A stretch of DNA of 64,000 bases from Mycolicibacterium flavescens (GTDB lineage Bacteria > Actinomycetota > Actinomycetes > Mycobacteriales > Mycobacteriaceae). This document shows, piece after piece, positions 7,367 to 16,074 of the stretch. The position numbers and the translations under genes are program-made. The first letter of the stretch is position 1. Every line of letters starts with the position of its first letter. Where the stretch lies: positions 1,054,001-1,118,000 of the forward strand of contig LR134353.1 in NCBI GenBank assembly GCA_900637135.1. The letters are read 5' to 3'. The notes beneath the pieces are model-generated. The model was not told the DNA's origin. It did not search any database and saw only the letters and a list, made by a program, of their open reading frames with translations.

Positions 7367-9030
7367 CGGTCCGCGCTCCGCTCGGGAAAGATCCCGCTGG
7401 GTTCGCCCCTGCCGTCCCAGTTGAGCAGGTTCACCCGCGACGGGCGGGACTCGGTGACCGCGATGCCCTCACTGGTCTGCCGGTGATGCAGCGCATGGAA
7501 GCTCTCCACCGCGACGGGCACCGGGCCACCGCTGGCCTCGCCGAACGGCCCCGACTCGTACATGCCGGGTCCGCCCTCGAACGACAGCGAGCAGCCCGGT
7601 TCCTCGAGCGCCTGCGACTCGAGGGCGTGGGCATCGGCGACGTAGGCGGTCGGAATGACATAGCGCTCTTCGTATTTCGCCAGTGCCAGCAGCCGGTACA
7701 TCTCGTAGATCTGCTCTTCGGTCATTCCGACCGCCTGCGGGATGTGGGGCTGGGTCTCCCGGCCCAGGTTGATGTCGCGCATGTAGGACCGCATCGCGGC
7801 AAGCCGCCGCAGCACGCCTTCGACCACCGCGGTGTCCCCGGCCGTGAACAGGCCGGCGAGGTACTCGATCGGAATGCGCAGCGCCTCCAAAGCGCCGAAC
7901 AGGTTTCCGAGCGCCTCACCGTCATGGCCGTCGCGGGCGACCGCGTCGACCACGGGGGACAGCGGCGGGATGTACCAGACCATCGGCATCGTCCGGTACT
8001 CGGGATGCAGTGGCAGCGCAACCTGATAGCGGTGAATCAGCGCGTACACCGGCGAACGCTGGGCGGCCTCGATCCACTCCTCGGAAATGCCCTCCGCGTG
8101 GGCGCCTGCGATGACCTCGGGATCGTGCGGGTCCAGGATGATCGACTTCTGCGCCTCGTAAAGGTCGGTGTCGTTCTCCGTCGCCGCCGCCTCGAGCACC
8201 CGGTCGACGTCGTAAAACACCAGACCCAAATACCGCAACCGGCCGACGCAGGTCTCCGAGCACACCGTCGGCAGCCCCACCTCGATACGCGGGTAACAGA
8301 ACGTGCACTTCTCGGCCTTGCCGGTCTTGTGGTTGAAATACACCTTCTTGTAGGGACATCCGGACACACACATCCGCCAGCCACGGCAGCGGTCCTGGTC
8401 GACGAGCACGATGCCGTCCTCGGAACGCTTGTAGAGCGCCCCGGACGGGCACGACGCGACACACGAGGGATTCAGGCAGTGCTCGCAGATCCGCGGCAGG
8501 TAGAACATGTACGTCTGCTCGAGTTCGAGGCGGACCTGCTCGTTCACCTTCTGCAGCACCGGATCTCCGGCCACGATCTCCGGTGAGCCGCCGAGGTTGT
8601 CGTCCCAGTTCGCCGACCACTGAACCTTCATCGGTTCACCGCTGATCAAGCTGCGGGGTGGGGCAACCGGCATGTGCTCACCCAACGGCGCGTTCGTCAG
8701 GTTCTCGTAGTCGTAGGTCCACGGCTCGTAGTAGTCGTTGATGCTGGGCATCTTCGGGTTGGCGAAAATCCGCAACAGCTTGCTCAGCCGCCCGCCGTCG
8801 CGCAGCCTCAACCGACCCCTACGGTCGCGTATCCATCCGCCACGCCACCGCTCCTGATCCTCGTAGGTCCGCGGATAACCCTGGCCCGGACGGGTTTCGA
8901 CGTTGTTGAACCAGACGTACTCGGTGCCGGGCCGGTTGGTCCATGCCTGTTTGCAGGTGACCGAGCAGGTGTGGCAGCCGATGCATTTGTCGAGGTTCAT
9001 CACCATCGCCATCTGCGCCATGACTCTCAT
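7363..9030 (-). CDS. narH: Respiratory nitrate reductase beta subunit (Fe-S)
   Basis: Electron-transfer subunit of 555 residues carrying four Fe-S clusters. The first Cys set is CIGCHTCSVTC (residues 16-26). Further sets are CEHCLNPSCVASC, CRGWRMCVSGC and CTFCYPR. Trp replaces Cys in the CRGWRMC set, as in the 3Fe-4S cluster of known NarH. The start MRVMAQMAMVMNLDKC is chosen from homology and because its ATG overlaps the narG stop as ATGA. Upstream in-frame codons lie inside narG. Confidence 0.96.
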   Translation of the reverse strand: MRVMAQMAMVMNLDKCIGCHTCSVTCKQAWTNRPGTEYVWFNNVETRPGQGYPRTYEDQERWRGGWIRDRRGRLRLRDGGRLSKLLRIFANPKMPSINDYYEPWTYDYENLTNAPLGEHMPVAPPRSLISGEPMKVQWSANWDDNLGGSPEIVAGDPVLQKVNEQVRLELEQTYMFYLPRICEHCLNPSCVASCPSGALYKRSEDGIVLVDQDRCRGWRMCVSGCPYKKVYFNHKTGKAEKCTFCYPRIEVGLPTVCSETCVGRLRYLGLVFYDVDRVLEAAATENDTDLYEAQKSIILDPHDPEVIAGAHAEGISEEWIEAAQRSPVYALIHRYQVALPLHPEYRTMPMVWYIPPLSPVVDAVARDGHDGEALGNLFGALEALRIPIEYLAGLFTAGDTAVVEGVLRRLAAMRSYMRDINLGRETQPHIPQAVGMTEEQIYEMYRLLALAKYEERYVIPTAYVADAHALESQALEEPGCSLSFEGGPGMYESGPFGEASGGPVPVAVESFHALHHRQTSEGIAVTESRPSRVNLLNWDGRGEPSGIFPERSADR

Positions 9031-12000
9031 TCGTAGACCACCTCCTGGTTGCGACGCCGCACCACGGTCACCTCGTCGCGTTGGTTGCCGGTCGGACCGA
9101 GATAGTTGAACGCGAACGCCATCTGCGCGTACCCGCCTGCCAGATGGCTCGGCTTGATCAGCAGCCGGGTCAGCGAATTGTGGATACCGCCGCGCTTCCC
9201 GGTGGTCTCGCTGAGCGGCACATCGATGGTGCGCTCCTGCACGTGGTAGACGAACACCACGCCCTCGGGCATCCGATGCGACACGATCGCACGGCACACC
9301 AGCACACCGTTGCGGTTCACCGCCTCGACCCAGTCGTTGTCGCGCACCGATATCTTCGCCGCATCGGCCGGGCTCATCCACATCGTCGGCCCACCGCGCG
9401 ACAGCGACAGCATGAACAGGTTGTCCTGATACTCCGAGTGGATCGACCACTTCGAATGCGGGGTCAGGTAGCGCACCGTCAGTCCCACACCGTCGTGATC
9501 ACCCACCGCCGACGCACCGAACAACCGCGACATGTCCAGCGGCGGACGGTAGACCGGTAACTGCTCGCCGAGTTCCTCCAGCCAGTCGTGGTCCAGATAG
9601 AAGTGCATCCGGCCGGTCAGCGTGTGGAACGGCTTGAGTTCCTCGATGTTGATGGTGAACGGCGCGTAGCGGCGCCCACCGGTCTCGCTGCCCGACCACT
9701 CCGGGCTGGTGATCACCGGAACCGGCCGCGCCTGGGTGTCGGCGAACGTGATGCGGCGCTCCTCACTGCCACCGGCCAGATGGACCAGTCGACGCCCGGT
9801 TCGCCGCTCCAATTCGCGGAACCCCTCGACCGCCAGCCGGCCGTTGCTGGTGCCGGACAGTGCCAGGATCGCCTCGGCCATCCGTTCCGCGGTGTTGATC
9901 GCCGGACGGCCTTCTGCGCGACCGGAGCTCATCACACCGAACTTGGCCGCGAGTTCGTCGACCTCCTTGTCGGGTCGGACGGTGACACCTTTGGTGGTCA
10001 GCCCCAGTCTCTCGACCAGCGGCCCCAGCGCCGCCCACTTCTGGGCGATCGCCGGATAGTCACGCTCCACCACGGCGATCGGACCCATGGTCTTACCGGG
10101 TACCGGGATGCTCCCGTCGGTCCGCCAATCCTGCTCGACACCACCGGGATACGCCATCGCGCCGGGAGTGTCGTGCTGCATCGCGCCGAGCACCACGTCG
10201 GTGCGCACCCCAAGATGTTTGGCCGCCAGCCCGCTGAACACCCGGGCGATCGCACCGAACGCCTCGAAGTCGGAATGGGTTTCCCACGGCGGGTCGACGG
10301 CGGGGTTGAACGCGTGCACGTACGGGTGCATGTCCGTGGTATTCAGGTCGTGTTTCTCGTACCAGGTGGCGGCTGGCAGCACCACGTCGGAGAGCAACGT
10401 CGTCGACGTCATCCGGAAGTCGATCGACATCAACATGTCGAGCTTGCCCTCGGGGATGTCGTCGGTCCACGGTATGTCGTTGGGCCGCACCGCCTCCGGT
10501 GTCGGCTCAGCCTGAAGGTTCGAGTCGGTGCCGAGCAGATGACGCAGGAAGTACTCGTTGCCCTTACTCGACGAGCCCAGCAGGTTGGCCCGCCAGACCG
10601 ACAGCACCCGAGGCCAGTTCGACGGGTTGTCCGGGTCGGTGACGGCGAGTTTGAGCCCACCGTCGGCGAGCTTCTCGGTGACGTAGGTGGAGATGTCCTG
10701 TCCCGCGGCGCGGGCCTCGTCGGCCACGTCGAGGCTCGAGCGGTCGAACTGCGGATAGAACGGGCTCCAGCCCATCGCCGTTGATGCGGCGAGCACGTCC
10801 ATGGTGTGGCGGTCCCTGAACCGGCCGCGGCCCAGAGGGCTGGACAGCGCGTCGGCCCGGTAGCCGTCGTAGCGCCACTGATCGGTGTGGACGTACCAGT
10901 ACGAGGTGCCCGGCATCTGTCGCGGCGGCCGCGACCAGTCGGTGCCCATCGCCAGCGCCGACCATCCCGTCACCGGGCGGCACTTCTCTTGTCCGACATA
11001 GTGTGCCCAGCCGCCGCCGTTGCGACCCATCGCGCCGGTGAGCAACACCAGCGCCAGCACCGCCCGGTAGGTGGCATCGCCGTGGAACCATTGGCATATT
11101 CCGGCGCCCATGATGATCATCGACCGGCCGCCGGACTCCTCGGCGTTACGGGCGAACTCGGTGGCGATCCGAATGGCTTGTGACGCAGCCACTCCGGTGA
11201 TCGACTCTTGCCACGCGGGGGTGTAGGGCTTGGGATCGTCGTAGCCGGTCGGCCAGTCACCGGGTAGGCCTGGTCGGGCCACGCCGTACTGGGCCAGCAT
11301 GAGATCGAACACCGTGCACACCAGGTGTTCGCCGACCCGTCGCACCGGCACGCCTCGGGTCAGCGTTTCGCCGTGGCCGTCGAAGGTGTCGAATCGCGGC
11401 AACGCCACTTCGGCCGTTTCACCGCCCTCGGTGAACAGCACCGTCAACGCCGGTACGAGATCACCCAGTTCGAGGTTCCACTTGGTGACGCCGTCGTCGC
11501 CGAAGCGGAATCCCAGTGAGCCATGCGGTACGGCCACGGAGTCGGTCGCCGCGTCCAGCAGCACCGGTTTGAAGGCCGCGTTCTCCTGTGCCGCCGCTTC
11601 ACCGCCGAGGTCGGCCGCGGTCAGGTTCTTACCGGGAACGAGCCTGCCGTCGCGGTCTTCGAGCTTGACCAGGAAGGGCAGGTCGGTGAACTTGCGAACG
11701 TAGTCGACGAAGAACGGAACGCGCTGTTTGACAAAGAATTCCGAAAGCACGACGTGGCCCATCGCCATGGCCAACGCACCGTCGGTGCCCGCGGCGCACG
11801 GCATCCACTCGTCGGCGAACTTGGTGTTGTCGGCGTAGTCGGGGCTGACGCTGACGACCTTCGTGCCGCGGTAGCGCACCTCGGTCATCCAATGCGCGTC
11901 CGGTGTGCGGGTGACCGGAACGTTGGAACCCCACATCATCAGATACGAGGCGTCCCACCAGTCGCCGGATTCCGGTACGTCGGTCTGGTCGCCGAAGACC

Positions 12001-12722
12001 TGCGGGGAAGCCACGGGAAGGTCGGCATACCAGTCGTAGAAGGACGTCATCACGCCGCCGAGCAGTTCGATGAACCGCGATCCCGCGGCGAAGGAGACCA
12101 TCGACATCGCGGGGATGGGGGAGAACCCCGCAATCCGGTCGGGCCCGTACCGCTTGATCGCGTGTATGTGGGCCGCGGCGATCATCTCGGTCGCCTCGGC
12201 CCAACTGACCCGCACCAGACCGCCTTTACCCCTTGCCCGTTGGTAGCGCCTGCGGCGTTCGGGGTCGTTCTGGATGTCGGCCCATGCGAAGACCGGATCG
12301 GACAGACGCGACTTCGCCTCGCGGTACATCCGGACGAGTTCGCCACGCGCGTACGGGTAACGGACCCGCGTCGGCGAGTAGGTGTACCACGAGAACGCCG
12401 CACCGCGCGGACAGCCTCGCGGCTCGTACTCCGGCCGGTCCGGGCCCACCGACGGGTAATCGGTCTCCTGGGTTTCCCAGGTGATGATGCCGTCCTTGAC
12501 ATAGATCTTCCAGGAGCACGAGCCGGTGCAGTTGACGCCGTGCGTGGAGCGGACCACCTTGTCGTGGCTCCACCGGTCGCGGTAGAAGATGTCGCCTTCG
12601 CGGCCGCCGCGGCGGTGGATGGTCCGCCCGTCGTCGGAAGCCTCACCGGGAGTGAAGAATCGGCCGCTGCGTTCGAGCAGTTCTTCGATCGGGCCGCCGA
12701 TGTGGGGCGGGGTGATCGTCAC
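9027..12722 (-). CDS. narG: Respiratory nitrate reductase alpha subunit (molybdenum catalytic)
   Basis: Reduces nitrate to nitrite at a bis-MGD molybdenum centre on the cytoplasmic face. Its 1231 residues match the family's usual length. The N-terminal FS0 cluster motif HGVNCTGSCSWK is present. The conserved stretch FYDWYADLPVASP, WGSNVPVTRTPDAH and PDYADNTKFAD belongs to the cofactor-binding domain. Translation starts at a GTG that overlaps the narK stop (GTGA), so the whole operon is translationally chained. In M. tuberculosis narK2 is separate from narGHJI. Here the transporter leads the operon. Confidence 0.97.
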   Translation of the reverse strand: MTITPPHIGGPIEELLERSGRFFTPGEASDDGRTIHRRGGREGDIFYRDRWSHDKVVRSTHGVNCTGSCSWKIYVKDGIITWETQETDYPSVGPDRPEYEPRGCPRGAAFSWYTYSPTRVRYPYARGELVRMYREAKSRLSDPVFAWADIQNDPERRRRYQRARGKGGLVRVSWAEATEMIAAAHIHAIKRYGPDRIAGFSPIPAMSMVSFAAGSRFIELLGGVMTSFYDWYADLPVASPQVFGDQTDVPESGDWWDASYLMMWGSNVPVTRTPDAHWMTEVRYRGTKVVSVSPDYADNTKFADEWMPCAAGTDGALAMAMGHVVLSEFFVKQRVPFFVDYVRKFTDLPFLVKLEDRDGRLVPGKNLTAADLGGEAAAQENAAFKPVLLDAATDSVAVPHGSLGFRFGDDGVTKWNLELGDLVPALTVLFTEGGETAEVALPRFDTFDGHGETLTRGVPVRRVGEHLVCTVFDLMLAQYGVARPGLPGDWPTGYDDPKPYTPAWQESITGVAASQAIRIATEFARNAEESGGRSMIIMGAGICQWFHGDATYRAVLALVLLTGAMGRNGGGWAHYVGQEKCRPVTGWSALAMGTDWSRPPRQMPGTSYWYVHTDQWRYDGYRADALSSPLGRGRFRDRHTMDVLAASTAMGWSPFYPQFDRSSLDVADEARAAGQDISTYVTEKLADGGLKLAVTDPDNPSNWPRVLSVWRANLLGSSSKGNEYFLRHLLGTDSNLQAEPTPEAVRPNDIPWTDDIPEGKLDMLMSIDFRMTSTTLLSDVVLPAATWYEKHDLNTTDMHPYVHAFNPAVDPPWETHSDFEAFGAIARVFSGLAAKHLGVRTDVVLGAMQHDTPGAMAYPGGVEQDWRTDGSIPVPGKTMGPIAVVERDYPAIAQKWAALGPLVERLGLTTKGVTVRPDKEVDELAAKFGVMSSGRAEGRPAINTAERMAEAILALSGTSNGRLAVEGFRELERRTGRRLVHLAGGSEERRITFADTQARPVPVITSPEWSGSETGGRRYAPFTINIEELKPFHTLTGRMHFYLDHDWLEELGEQLPVYRPPLDMSRLFGASAVGDHDGVGLTVRYLTPHSKWSIHSEYQDNLFMLSLSRGGPTMWMSPADAAKISVRDNDWVEAVNRNGVLVCRAIVSHRMPEGVVFVYHVQERTIDVPLSETTGKRGGIHNSLTRLLIKPSHLAGGYAQMAFAFNYLGPTGNQRDEVTVVRRRNQEVVYE

Positions 12723-13942
12723 GGTGTGGCCTCCTTCGGTTGCGGCTCATGAGCGTGCAGCCGCAGTGCGGTGTAAGCGAACGCGATCAACGCGGTCACT
12801 ACGAGCAGGATCAGGCCGACCGAGTAGTCGTTATCGACCGAGTCATAGGTCGAGCCCATAACCAGCGGCGGGAAGTAGCCGCCCAAACCACCGGCGGCCG
12901 AGACGATTCCGGTGATGGACCCGACGGACTTCGCAGGTGAGCGGCGAGCCACCCATGCGAACACGCCGCCGGTGCCGATACCGAGGAACACCGCCAGCGC
13001 GATGAAGGTGGCGGCCGACCACACATCCGGCGGCGGCTGCAGCATGGCGATCAGCGCCATCAGCGCGGTGCCGCCGAAGGAACACAGCACGACGTACTTC
13101 GGCGCGATCCGGTCGGCCAGCGCACCACCGACGGGACGCGCGAGCACGGCCGCCAGCGCGAACCCCGCCGTGCGCGCGCCGGCGTCGACGGCCGAGAAGT
13201 GGTAGATCGTCTTGATGTAGGTGGGCAGATAGTTGCTGAACGCCACGAACCCGCCGAACACGATCGCGTACAGGAACGACATCTCCCAGGTGACGCGGAG
13301 TTTGGCCGCTGCCTTCAGCTTGGGCATCACCCGATCGGTGTTGGGCGCGAAGGTCGGTGAGTCGTGCATCAACACCAGGCACAGCGCCGCGGTGATCGCC
13401 AACGCGACCGCGATGATCACGTGGGTGGGGAAGAGCCCGAACCAGCCGACGAACCGGGGCGTGAAGAACGCCGAGAGCGCGGTGCCCACCATGCCCATCC
13501 CGAAGACTCCAGTGGCGAATCCGCGCCGCGAGGGGTCATACCAGTTGTTCGCGAACGGGATCCCGACGGCGAAGATCGTGCCTGCGATGCCCAGGAAGAA
13601 GCCGCACACCAGCAGCATCGGATACGAGCCTGCCGACCCCGCGGCGCCGACCGCCAGCACCGGGATGATCGAGACTAAAGAGATCGCGATGAACAATGCG
13701 CGCCCGCCGAACCGGTCGGTCAGCGAACCCACGACTATCCGGCCGAGTGCGCCCACCAGGATCGGTGTGGCCACCAGCATCGAGGCCTCGGAGCTGCTCA
13801 GCGACAGATCGCCCGCGTACGTCGTCGAGAGCGGGCCGATCAAGTTCCATGCCCAGAAGTTGATGGCCGAGACCCAGGTGGCCAGCGCTAAGTTGATGCC
13901 CCGCCGCGCGCCGGTGTGCGGCGTCGTAGTCGCCGTACTCAC
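12719..13942 (-). CDS. narK: Nitrate/nitrite MFS transporter
   Basis: Imports nitrate and/or exports nitrite across the inner membrane. It has 407 residues and about 12 spans. The two nitrate-signature motifs of NarK proteins are visible: FGMGMVGTALSAFFTPR after the midpoint of the N-half and GIVSAAGGLGGYFPPLVMG in the C-half. The substrate-binding Arg region GRIVVGSLTDRF is also present. It is the first gene of the nar operon, with a GTG start and a weak TGGGTGA ribosome site. A degenerate DosR-like half site lies upstream. Confidence 0.94.
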   Translation of the reverse strand: MSTATTTPHTGARRGINLALATWVSAINFWAWNLIGPLSTTYAGDLSLSSSEASMLVATPILVGALGRIVVGSLTDRFGGRALFIAISLVSIIPVLAVGAAGSAGSYPMLLVCGFFLGIAGTIFAVGIPFANNWYDPSRRGFATGVFGMGMVGTALSAFFTPRFVGWFGLFPTHVIIAVALAITAALCLVLMHDSPTFAPNTDRVMPKLKAAAKLRVTWEMSFLYAIVFGGFVAFSNYLPTYIKTIYHFSAVDAGARTAGFALAAVLARPVGGALADRIAPKYVVLCSFGGTALMALIAMLQPPPDVWSAATFIALAVFLGIGTGGVFAWVARRSPAKSVGSITGIVSAAGGLGGYFPPLVMGSTYDSVDNDYSVGLILLVVTALIAFAYTALRLHAHEPQPKEATP

Positions 13943-13975
13943 TCACCCAGACAACCACGTGGGAAAGGCGCCCGT

Positions 13976-13989
13976 GTGACTTTCGGCTG
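13976..13989 (-). promoter_or_regulatory. Possible degenerate DosR-type site upstream of narK
   Basis: GTGACTTTCGGCTG, read on the plus strand, matches one half (GGGACTTTNG) of the DosR box but not the other. It lies 34-47 bases before the narK start, a distance similar to the clearer box before the WS/DGAT gene. Confidence 0.25.
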
Positions 13990-14021
13990 ACGCGCTGCAA
14001 CACAACGACGTTCAGACGACT

Positions 14022-14726
14022 CTAGCCGCTCAGCGACAAGCCGGCCGCAACGGCGAAACCCAGCACCGCGGCGAGACCCGCTTGGTCTCGAGCTTTCTCG
14101 GTGGCCTCGGGGATCATCGACGTGACCAGCATGACCAGCAACGCGCCTGCGGCGAAACCGTCTATTCCACTTTGTAATTGGTTGCCCGCGGTCTCCTGAA
14201 GCTGGTAGCCGGCCAAAGTGGCGAGCGCGCACAGCAGCGCGACCACAACCCAGCCCAGAACGATCCGCTGCCGGGGCGTGCCTGCCGTCTTCAGGTCGCT
14301 GGCCGACCCGATGGCCTCCGGGAGGTTCGAGACGAAGATCGCGACCATCAGCGACACACTCACCTCGCCGCCACCGGCGATTCCGATACCCAGTACCGCC
14401 TGCTCGGGTATGCCGTCGAGCAACGCGCCCAGCGCGAGGGGTAGTCCGGCAGCGGCGCCGCCGCGGCCGCCGATTCGGGCGACCCCCATGTCGGCGAGAA
14501 AGAACGCGATGCCGCCGACCGCCAGACCGAGCGCCACCGGGACGGCTCCGCCGACACGGATACCCTCTTCGGCCAGTTCGAACGAGATGCTGGCCACCAA
14601 CGCTCCGGCGCCGAAGCCGAGCACCAGCCCGATGAGCCGGGCGTTCCAGTCGCGCACGACCCCGGCCAGTGCGCCGATGATCAACGAAGACGCCGCAACG
14701 CCGCCCCAGAGCAACGCCGTGAGCAT
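14022..14726 (-). CDS. ZIP-family divalent metal transporter
   Basis: A membrane protein of 234 residues with about eight spans. The metal-binding helix motifs of ZIP carriers appear as LLDGIPEQAVLG and FVSNLPEAIGS. The residues correspond to the HNIPEG-type helices but use fewer His. It probably imports zinc, iron or manganese. The start ATG is supported by a TAAGCT box six bases upstream that overlaps the stop codon of the preceding DUF4383 gene. It could therefore be transcribed alone as well as by read-through. Confidence 0.85.
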   Translation of the reverse strand: MLTALLWGGVAASSLIIGALAGVVRDWNARLIGLVLGFGAGALVASISFELAEEGIRVGGAVPVALGLAVGGIAFFLADMGVARIGGRGGAAAGLPLALGALLDGIPEQAVLGIGIAGGGEVSVSLMVAIFVSNLPEAIGSASDLKTAGTPRQRIVLGWVVVALLCALATLAGYQLQETAGNQLQSGIDGFAAGALLVMLVTSMIPEATEKARDQAGLAAVLGFAVAAGLSLSG

Positions 14727-14732
14727 CGTCCC

Positions 14733-14738
14733 AGCTTA
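14733..14738 (-). promoter_or_regulatory. -10 box TAAGCT of the ZIP gene (leaderless)
   Basis: TANNNT hexamer six bases before the ATG at 14726. Its first three bases are the TAA stop of the upstream DUF4383 gene. Confidence 0.45.
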
Positions 14739-15158
14739 GGCGCGAATTCGCCTGCGGTGCTTGGTCGGGTCGTGCTGACCGGCGAGTGTCAGCCCGAGTA
14801 TCGACATGACGACACCCAGGCCGAACCACATCCAGTCAAACGCGTTGGCCACGGCGTATCCGTACGCGAACAGCGCGAAGTAAGCCAGTCCAGCGCCGAG
14901 GAAGTACGCCCGAGCGGCCGCGTACGTGCGTGCCATCAGCAGCCCTAGCGCGCCGATCACCAGGTTGGCCACGTTGCCCAGTCCGGACACCGAGATCATG
15001 CCGAGCAGGCTGGCGCCGGATCGGTGGTCGGCCCACGCCAGCCGGTCGTAGTCCTGGGTCACGCCCGGTATGAAGCCGAGGGCGCCGAGGAGGAACAGGG
15101 CGACGCCGGCGATCACCGCCGCCGCCTGCACGGCCATGTACTTCGGTGGTCTTGCCAT
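14736..15158 (-). CDS. DUF4383 membrane protein
   Basis: A 140-residue protein with four hydrophobic segments. The DUF4383 pattern is clear: LGFIPGVTQDYDRL, then SLLGMISVSGLGNVANLVIGAL. Function is unknown, and the family is common in stress-related actinobacterial loci. A good ribosome site (GGAGGCGAGGG) precedes the ATG. A SigF-like promoter lies about 45 bases upstream. It is paralogous to the next gene upstream. Confidence 0.86.
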   Translation of the reverse strand: MARPPKYMAVQAAAVIAGVALFLLGALGFIPGVTQDYDRLAWADHRSGASLLGMISVSGLGNVANLVIGALGLLMARTYAAARAYFLGAGLAYFALFAYGYAVANAFDWMWFGLGVVMSILGLTLAGQHDPTKHRRRIRA

Positions 15159-15202
15159 CCCTCGCCTCCGTCCAAAGCCGTTATTGACGGACTCGCAGGT
15201 GA

Positions 15203-15227
15203 TACCCGCCGGGGGTCGTCGCTAACC
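15203..15227 (-). promoter_or_regulatory. SigF-type promoter (GGTTA-N15-GGGTA)
   Basis: On the minus strand GGTTA (15227-15223) and GGGTA (15207-15203) are separated by 15 bases. The mycobacterial SigF consensus is GGTTT-N15/17-GGGTA, so one base differs. Confidence 0.5.
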
Positions 15228-15248
15228 GGCGCGATGCGGCGTCGACGC

Positions 15249-15731
15249 CTACCGCGTGTTCCGGCCCAACGCGGTGTTGGCGTCGCGGCGGCGCGACAGC
15301 AGCACGCCCAGCGCGATCATGCCGACCCCGAGGAACAGATGAAGCCAGTTGTCCGCGGTGTTCAACGGCACGAAGTTCGCCGCGCTGTCATGGTCGATGA
15401 CCAGGCCGTACAGGAAGAGCAGCAGGTAGATGACGCCGCCGCCGATCAGGTAGATGCGGGCTGCGTCGAATGTGCGCGCCATCAGCACGCCGGCCACGCC
15501 GAACAGCAGGTGCACGATGTTGTGCAGGATCGAGACGTTGAAGATCCCGAGCAGCATGGCTCCGGAGTGGTGCCCGGCGAACGTCATCGTGTCGTAGTTC
15601 GTCGTGATTCCCGGGATGAAGCCCAAAATGCCGACCAACAGGAACACTGCGCCGACGGCAAGTGCGGCCTTCTGAACATGTGAGCCGTACCGGGAGGCGG
15701 CCGTCGGGCCCGGTGGGTGGCTGCTGACCAT
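15249..15731 (-). CDS. DUF4383 membrane protein (second copy)
   Basis: A four-span protein of 160 residues with the same signature as its neighbour: LGFIPGITTNYD, LLGIFNVSILHNIVHLLFGVAG. It has a longer hydrophilic N-terminus. The ATG at 15731 is chosen because AAAGGAA lies a few bases upstream. The frame stays open to 15785, but that extension would run into the SigF-like promoter. The two DUF4383 genes look like a tandem duplication that has diverged. Function unknown. Confidence 0.86.
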   Translation of the reverse strand: MVSSHPPGPTAASRYGSHVQKAALAVGAVFLLVGILGFIPGITTNYDTMTFAGHHSGAMLLGIFNVSILHNIVHLLFGVAGVLMARTFDAARIYLIGGGVIYLLLFLYGLVIDHDSAANFVPLNTADNWLHLFLGVGMIALGVLLSRRRDANTALGRNTR

Positions 15732-15763
15732 GATGAGTTCCTTTCCTCGAGTGAGCGCAGGGC

Positions 15764-15788
15764 TACCCGCGGAAAGGCGGCGCAAACG
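15764..15788 (-). promoter_or_regulatory. SigF-type promoter (CGTTT-N15-GGGTA)
   Basis: CGTTT and GGGTA on the minus strand with a 15-base spacer, the -10 exact and the -35 one base off. They lie about 33 bases upstream of the DUF4383 start at 15731. Confidence 0.6.
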
Positions 15789-15874
15789 TAGACGCGCGTA
15801 ACGAAATCGGCACGGTAGAGGCCGCGGCTCAGGCTCTTCTGGTCTCGCCTGGACCGATCACGTCCGGTGCCGGA

Positions 15875-15982
15875 CTACTTCTTGATGTAGCAGTTGGGCG
15901 GGTTCCCGCAGTGATGACCTTGATCGCACTTGTGGCAGTGGCATGTACAGCCGCTCTTGGCCTTGACCGCAGATGTACGCAT
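15875..15982 (-). CDS. Cys/His-rich 35-residue peptide, metallothionein-like
   Basis: A tiny gene below usual size cut-offs. The peptide begins MRTSAVKAKSGCTCHCHK. It has cysteines at 12, 14, 16, 19, 25 and 31 and histidines at 15, 17, 23 and 24, that is ten possible metal ligands in 35 residues. The CxCxCxxC spacing is typical of metallothioneins, but I see no match to the mycobacterial copper thionein MymT. Support for translation comes from an AAAGGAG ribosome site ten bases before the ATG and a TATATT -10 box further upstream. The basic N-terminus is free of Cys. Binding Cu, Zn or Cd in the cytosol is inferred. Confidence 0.75.
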   Translation of the reverse strand: MRTSAVKAKSGCTCHCHKCDQGHHCGNPPNCYIKK

Positions 15983-16041
15983 CGCGAATCAACTCCTTTG
16001 TTGTGAGCCGCGTGCATCGGGCAGGCACGCACTCACCAACG

Positions 16042-16047
16042 AATATA
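16042..16047 (-). promoter_or_regulatory. -10 box TATATT for the Cys/His-rich peptide
   Basis: TATATT on the minus strand, 60 bases before the ATG at 15982, in an otherwise GC-rich gap. It would leave a leader of about 50 bases with a ribosome site. Confidence 0.4.
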
Positions 16048-16074
16048 GGCCGATCCGAGCAGCGTCGGGGCGGC

